This document shows, piece after piece, positions 33,101-35,013 of a DNA stretch of 35,013 nt. The stretch comes from JACRIK01 sp040753835. GTDB lineage: Bacteria > Planctomycetota > MHYJ01 > JACQXL01. The DNA is taken from contig JBFMDM010000010.1 of NCBI GenBank assembly GCA_040753835.1, positions 1 through 35,013 on the forward strand. The letters are read 5' to 3'. The translations under genes were made by a program, and so were the position numbers. Every line of letters begins with the position of its first letter. Position 1 is the first letter of the stretch. The notes under the pieces were generated by a model, which searched no databases, had not been told where the DNA came from, and saw only the letters and a list, made by a program, of their open reading frames with translations.

Positions 33101-33896
33101 GGAATTTCCTGGCCGCGTCAATGTGCGTCTTGGCGAACTGCTGGGACTGCTTATAGAAATACGCCGCGACCCGGACGCCGTTCACCATTTCAGAGGTGAT
33201 AATATACGGGCCGGCCACCAGGGTATAACCGTCAAAGGGGATGTTGCTGGTCCAGGTCGTGGTGGTGATGTTGTCTTTGGTAGTGCGCGATTTCAGTTCG
33301 TCCTGGCCGACCGACTCCCATCCGGCCGGGGTCAGTGTGGTGACCTCAAACTTAATCATCGGGCTGGAGGGCAGGCGCGGGTACCAGCCGGTGCCGTGGT
33401 GCAAATACACGCCTTGTTCCGAGATGACGCCTGAGGTCCGGCCGCCGGCCACGAATCCAAGCGTCTTCTCGTCCTCGGGCTTGTCAAATATCTTGCCTGA
33501 GTACGAGGCGATAAGCGTGAACTTGTCCGGCTCCGGCGATCGGGAAAGGGGCAGTGAGAAATTATACTGCTGGAGCCAGTCCAGTTTGCCCTTGGTAACG
33601 TTGAGGAGTATGGGGTTCTTGTTGTCCTGCCAGACCAGGGATTTTAATTCCAGTCCTGGATGCAGGGCAAAGTAGAAATTGCCGGCCTTGGGCGGCACAC
33701 TTTGTTTGATAACCGTTGCCTCAAGGGTGTCGGTTACAGCGATATAGTGTATGAGCGGGTTCAGTTCGGCCGTAATCTTGTGGCTTGTGATATTGAGCGG
33801 CTCAGGGGTGGCTGAGGGCGTGCCGGCCACGCCGGACGACTGGCAGCCGCAGATGACACAGATTAATGCCAGGGAGTAAAGTAATACTTGTTTCAT
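30147..33896 (-). CDS. Lipoprotein M1-M28 peptidase fusion
   Basis: Large (1249-residue) exported peptidase with a lipobox in LICVICGC (Cys about 18). Residues about 25-560 are an M1 aminopeptidase-like domain with HEMMH (H318, E319, H322) and the distal Glu in GNWCEGLTTY (E340). A middle segment (about 560-740) has no recognised family. Residues about 745-1215 are an M28 peptidase with a protease-associated insert and metal residues in GAHYDHLG (H1032), GANDNASG, FGAEEFGLYG and NMDMLGRG. The tail is Gly-rich. It probably trims peptides outside the cytoplasm. Two short repeat-like inserts (near residues 450 and 650) both encode ASGGK. GAAAGG lies about 8 nt before the ATG. Confidence 0.9.
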   Translation of the reverse strand: MKQVLLYSLALICVICGCQSSGVAGTPSATPEPLNITSHKITAELNPLIHYIAVTDTLEATVIKQSVPPKAGNFYFALHPGLELKSLVWQDNKNPILLNVTKGKLDWLQQYNFSLPLSRSPEPDKFTLIASYSGKIFDKPEDEKTLGFVAGGRTSGVISEQGVYLHHGTGWYPRLPSSPMIKFEVTTLTPAGWESVGQDELKSRTTKDNITTTTWTSNIPFDGYTLVAGPYIITSEMVNGVRVAAYFYKQSQQFAKTHIDAARKFLSIFQSFLAPYPYKSFSIVENFFTTGYGMPSYTLLGSDVIMMGRHANEGGIGHEMMHCWWGNYVNVDESRGNWCEGLTTYCANYYYLELKKTPRDSLNYRRINCVKFSAFVNEGNDKPVRTFVGKQAEIDNEIGYGKPAAMFHMIRKMIGDDAFFGALRLVIKEKGGNKANWEDFQFAFEKTFEQSAKDKGGSASGGKLQWFFDQWLDRTGIPDLTLENPAVNNNKVSFTIRQNTVPPFKLMLPVVITTDQGKEEKTVEVSNVVENKTVEVSGGKVLSIAIDPEHHIFRRFKDKELWPCLGATMGDKNLIVIYPSAGTPEENALYKKVAERVSNNFKAAMKGDNEISQTDLNNNSIILLGSPAVNLATAQLVADSRFSAGPASGGKPANCAITKDGFRINDTNYHSQGQALMASFWSPYNSKKYITLFMGLSQQAAERPARVIFFYRWDHYLIFEQGQMIRKGDFTAPFNSLEHRFADAPETAQPPVKESTLSEAIRKHCTYLSSDKLAGRTAGTEGDKLAAEYIASEFRKYGLETEMQAFDIQMQKLGKKTSFGMKPTDKWEVKQYALGRDFLPLNFSANKESNGAVISANYGISSEEFGYDDYANLDVKDKIVVVKAGLPEPLVKLANSGTITASKHASSFLKTVTAQKRGARGIIIVAQKGLSDDCAVWQEFPSEAFHKRLQSPEAAASNMTLRFLVLGGQSRISTDPLLPAVVVTEEVGKELLAAPATANIATETTWEKDCATYNVIGTLKGELLPSVVIGAHYDHLGVSADNKYFPGANDNASGVAGLLAIAETMAKSGVKPKRNIVFVAFGAEEFGLYGSRYYAKHNTSPSKTIAMLNMDMLGRGNPTELYVMGVLRNPELYDVVKKANAQTKLTLKDNIEFTFKFGSDYYSFYEEKIPSLNFTSSRFMEQHTVNDTADKLDIEKIENAINLVSAALLEIANSSITFPLPREVEVPFPGGMGPGMGGGHPGGRQGGNR
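31940..31965. repeat. Intragenic palindromic module in the M28-side linker
   Basis: The plus-strand text CCCTCCAGAGGCGGGTCC resembles the CCGCCAGAGGCGGATCCG module upstream of the Kbl-type gene (7369-7386). It encodes GPASGGKPA on the minus strand. Confidence 0.5.
32507..32546. repeat. Intragenic palindromic modules in the M1 domain
   Basis: TTTCCGCCGGAGGCAGATCC followed by a CCGCCTTTATCTTTGGCGG hairpin resembles the intergenic modules at 6959-6973 and 7368-7397. It encodes DKGGSASGGK just before LQWFFDQW, a position where M1 relatives normally have no such insert. Confidence 0.6.
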
Positions 33897-33984
33897 ACTA
33901 GGGCCTTTCTAAATACATGAAGTTAAGAATAATTCTTTTACCTATAAAAGTTGGGGAAGTCAAGGAATTTAAGTTTCCTTTAAG

Positions 33985-34012
33985 TTGACACTTGAGGAGA
34001 ATATAAGATAAT
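33985..34012 (+). promoter_or_regulatory. Candidate promoter of gmhA
   Basis: TTGACA (33985-33990), 16-bp spacer, GATAAT (34007-34012). Transcription would pass through the inverted-repeat element at 34045-34145 before gmhA. Confidence 0.55.
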
Positions 34013-34044
34013 AAAATATAAGGTATGGTTGAAATCATACCCAA

Positions 34045-34145
34045 ATGTCATTCCCGCGAAAGCGGGAATCCACGGGATGAACTCCAGTAGGAATCCAGGA
34101 TAGTCACACTAAGAACTGGATTCCGTGTCAAGCACGGAATGACAT
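34045..34145. mobile_element. 101-bp MITE-like element with 10-bp inverted ends
   Basis: ATGTCATTCC (34045-34054) is the inverted complement of GGAATGACAT (34136-34145). Inside are the hairpins CCCGCGAAAGCGGG and CCGTGTCAAGCACGG and the pair GGAATCCAG/CTGGATTCC. The TCATTCCCGCGAAAGCGGGA wording is a widespread dispersed bacterial repeat. Confidence 0.75.
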
Positions 34146-34163
34146 AACGAGGGAGAATTATCT

Positions 34164-34730
34164 ATGAAAGTAAATAGTGTTATCAGCCGTATCATAGAAT
34201 CAGCCGAGACAAAATACCTGATGCTCAATCAGGTTGAGGTGATTGCGAAGATAGCGGATAATGTTATCAATGCCTTGAAGAAGGGTAACAAGATTGTGCT
34301 CTTCGGTAACGGCGGCAGCGCCTCGGACAGCCAGCATCTGGCGGCTGAAATCGTGGGTTGTTTTACCAGGCGCAGCCGCCGGGCATTGCCGGCCATTGCC
34401 CTGACTGCCAATACGTCAAATCTCACGGCTATCGGCAACGACTACGGGTTTGAGAATATCTTTTCGCGCCAGGTTGAGGCGTTGGTGAATAGAGGCGACG
34501 TGGTGCTGGCATTTTCCACCAGCGGGAATTCTTTGAATGTGTTAAAGGGCGTGCAGGCCGCGCGCAAAAATGGCGCCTTTACAATCGGATTCACCGGCAA
34601 CAGGAAGAATAAACTGAAGGCATCCGTGGATTTATGTTTCTCGGCGCCGGCCGATACCTCAGCCCGAATCCAGGAATGCCATATCACCGCCGGGCATATT
34701 GTGTGTGAGATGGTGGATAGGGCGTTCTAA
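34164..34730 (+). CDS. gmhA: Sedoheptulose 7-phosphate isomerase (GmhA, SIS domain)
   Basis: It makes D-glycero-D-manno-heptose 7-phosphate, the first step to ADP-heptose for the LPS inner core or S-layer glycans. The 188-residue length is typical. The SIS phosphate loop GNGGSASDSQH (48-58), catalytic E62, STSGNSLNV, and the C-terminal QECHITAGH with Q170 and H178 correspond to the active-site Glu, Gln and His of E. coli GmhA. The long leader contains a MITE-like palindrome. The next gene, plsY, begins 36 bp later, so both may feed envelope synthesis. Confidence 0.93.
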   Translation: MKVNSVISRIIESAETKYLMLNQVEVIAKIADNVINALKKGNKIVLFGNGGSASDSQHLAAEIVGCFTRRSRRALPAIALTANTSNLTAIGNDYGFENIFSRQVEALVNRGDVVLAFSTSGNSLNVLKGVQAARKNGAFTIGFTGNRKNKLKASVDLCFSAPADTSARIQECHITAGHIVCEMVDRAF

Positions 34731-34763
34731 ACCACAGATTTTACAGATTACACGGATTAACGA
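34731..34763. repeat. Dispersed ACCACAGATT/ACAGATTACACGGATT repeat
   Basis: The motif ACCACAGATT...ACAGATTACAC lies between gmhA and plsY. Related copies occur near 6804-6820, 11045-11075, 23877-23905 and 25735-25765. It is AT-rich and non-coding except where it forms the 3' end of the gene at 11042. Confidence 0.7.
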
Positions 34764-34766
34764 TAA

Positions 34767-35013
34767 ATGATGTATTATATTATTTGTGCGGTTGCAGGAT
34801 ACCTGATTGGGTCTATACCGTTTGGATATATAATAGTTAAATTAAAGAAAGGTATAGACATACGTACGGTAGGGAGCGGGAATATTGGGGCAACCAACGT
34901 GGCAAGGGTTTTAGGATTACCTTGGGGTATATTATGCTTTTTGTTGGATGCCGCAAAGGGTTTTTTTGTTACTTGGTATATAATGGATTTGATTATTCTG
35001 CTTCAGAGCTATT
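34767..35013 (+). CDS. plsY: Glycerol-3-phosphate acyltransferase PlsY, 5' part
   Basis: It acylates glycerol-3-phosphate from acyl-phosphate in the inner membrane. The window ends after 82 codons. Visible are the first transmembrane helix (YYIICAVAGYLIGSIPFGYI), the PlsY signature DIRTVGSGNIGATNVARVLG and the second helix with LDAAKGFF. Starts at 34767 and 34770 (tandem ATG) are both possible. Third positions are clearly more AT-rich than in gmhA, which may reflect a membrane protein or a different history. Confidence 0.92.
   Translation, partial: MMYYIICAVAGYLIGSIPFGYIIVKLKKGIDIRTVGSGNIGATNVARVLGLPWGILCFLLDAAKGFFVTWYIMDLIILLQSY

Overview
The window looks like a chromosomal segment of an uncultured diderm anaerobe. 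Planctomycetota or a neighbouring deep lineage is the best guess, at moderate confidence. Outer-membrane and LPS traits (GmhA, a TonB-like protein, several lipoproteins) point to a diderm. Secreted RCC1 and squalene-cyclase-like proteins and a tungsten-type aldehyde oxidoreductase fit the guess. There are no phage, transposase, CRISPR or plasmid genes. Gene density is modest and intergenic DNA is unusually rich in palindromes and short tandem arrays.

Layout. 1-1358: the 3' end of a repetitive Ig-like surface protein with a terminator. 1359-2475: gene-free, with two short tandem arrays and a 158-bp inverted-repeat element. 2476-6321: recR (with an in-frame palindromic insertion), rpoN, a MoxR ATPase and a TonB-like protein, all rightward. 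6322-7026: tRNA-Pro(GGG), a broken second copy of its 3' half, and a structured rpmB leader. 7027-8631: rpmB and a Kbl-type enzyme. 8897-11905: secreted toroid protein (-), archaeal-type ThyA (+), TIM-barrel nuclease/isomerase-like protein (-). 12002-14938: TPR protein and a lipoprotein pair. 14939-15911: gene-free, with a 12-unit 22-bp array. 15912-16770: orphan gene and strong terminator. 16771-21089 (-): lipoprotein, ADP-forming acyl-CoA synthetase and DRTGG protein. 21211-23501: polyferredoxin and aldehyde:ferredoxin oxidoreductase. 23605-26188: small protein, M3 peptidase, decayed PPC/DUF296 gene. 26264-26534: 21-bp array. 26663-33896 (-): dnaK, RCC1 protein, M1-M28 peptidase fusion. 34164-35013: gmhA and the 5' end of plsY.

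Functional reading. Oligopeptidase, aminopeptidase fusion, Kbl, AOR with ferredoxin, and ADP-forming synthetase with a DRTGG partner fit peptide or amino-acid fermentation. In that scheme aldehydes are oxidised to acids with ferredoxin reduction, and acyl-CoAs yield ATP. This is inference from gene content.

The most unusual feature is the repeat landscape. Four intergenic arrays have a 21-22 bp period (about two helical turns) and share a GATG core. Separately, modular hairpin elements, often multi-branched inside an outer stem, sit just before start codons. They have also entered recR, the M1-M28 gene and the PPC gene, and one has entered a tRNA-gene fragment with an apparent 5-bp target duplication.
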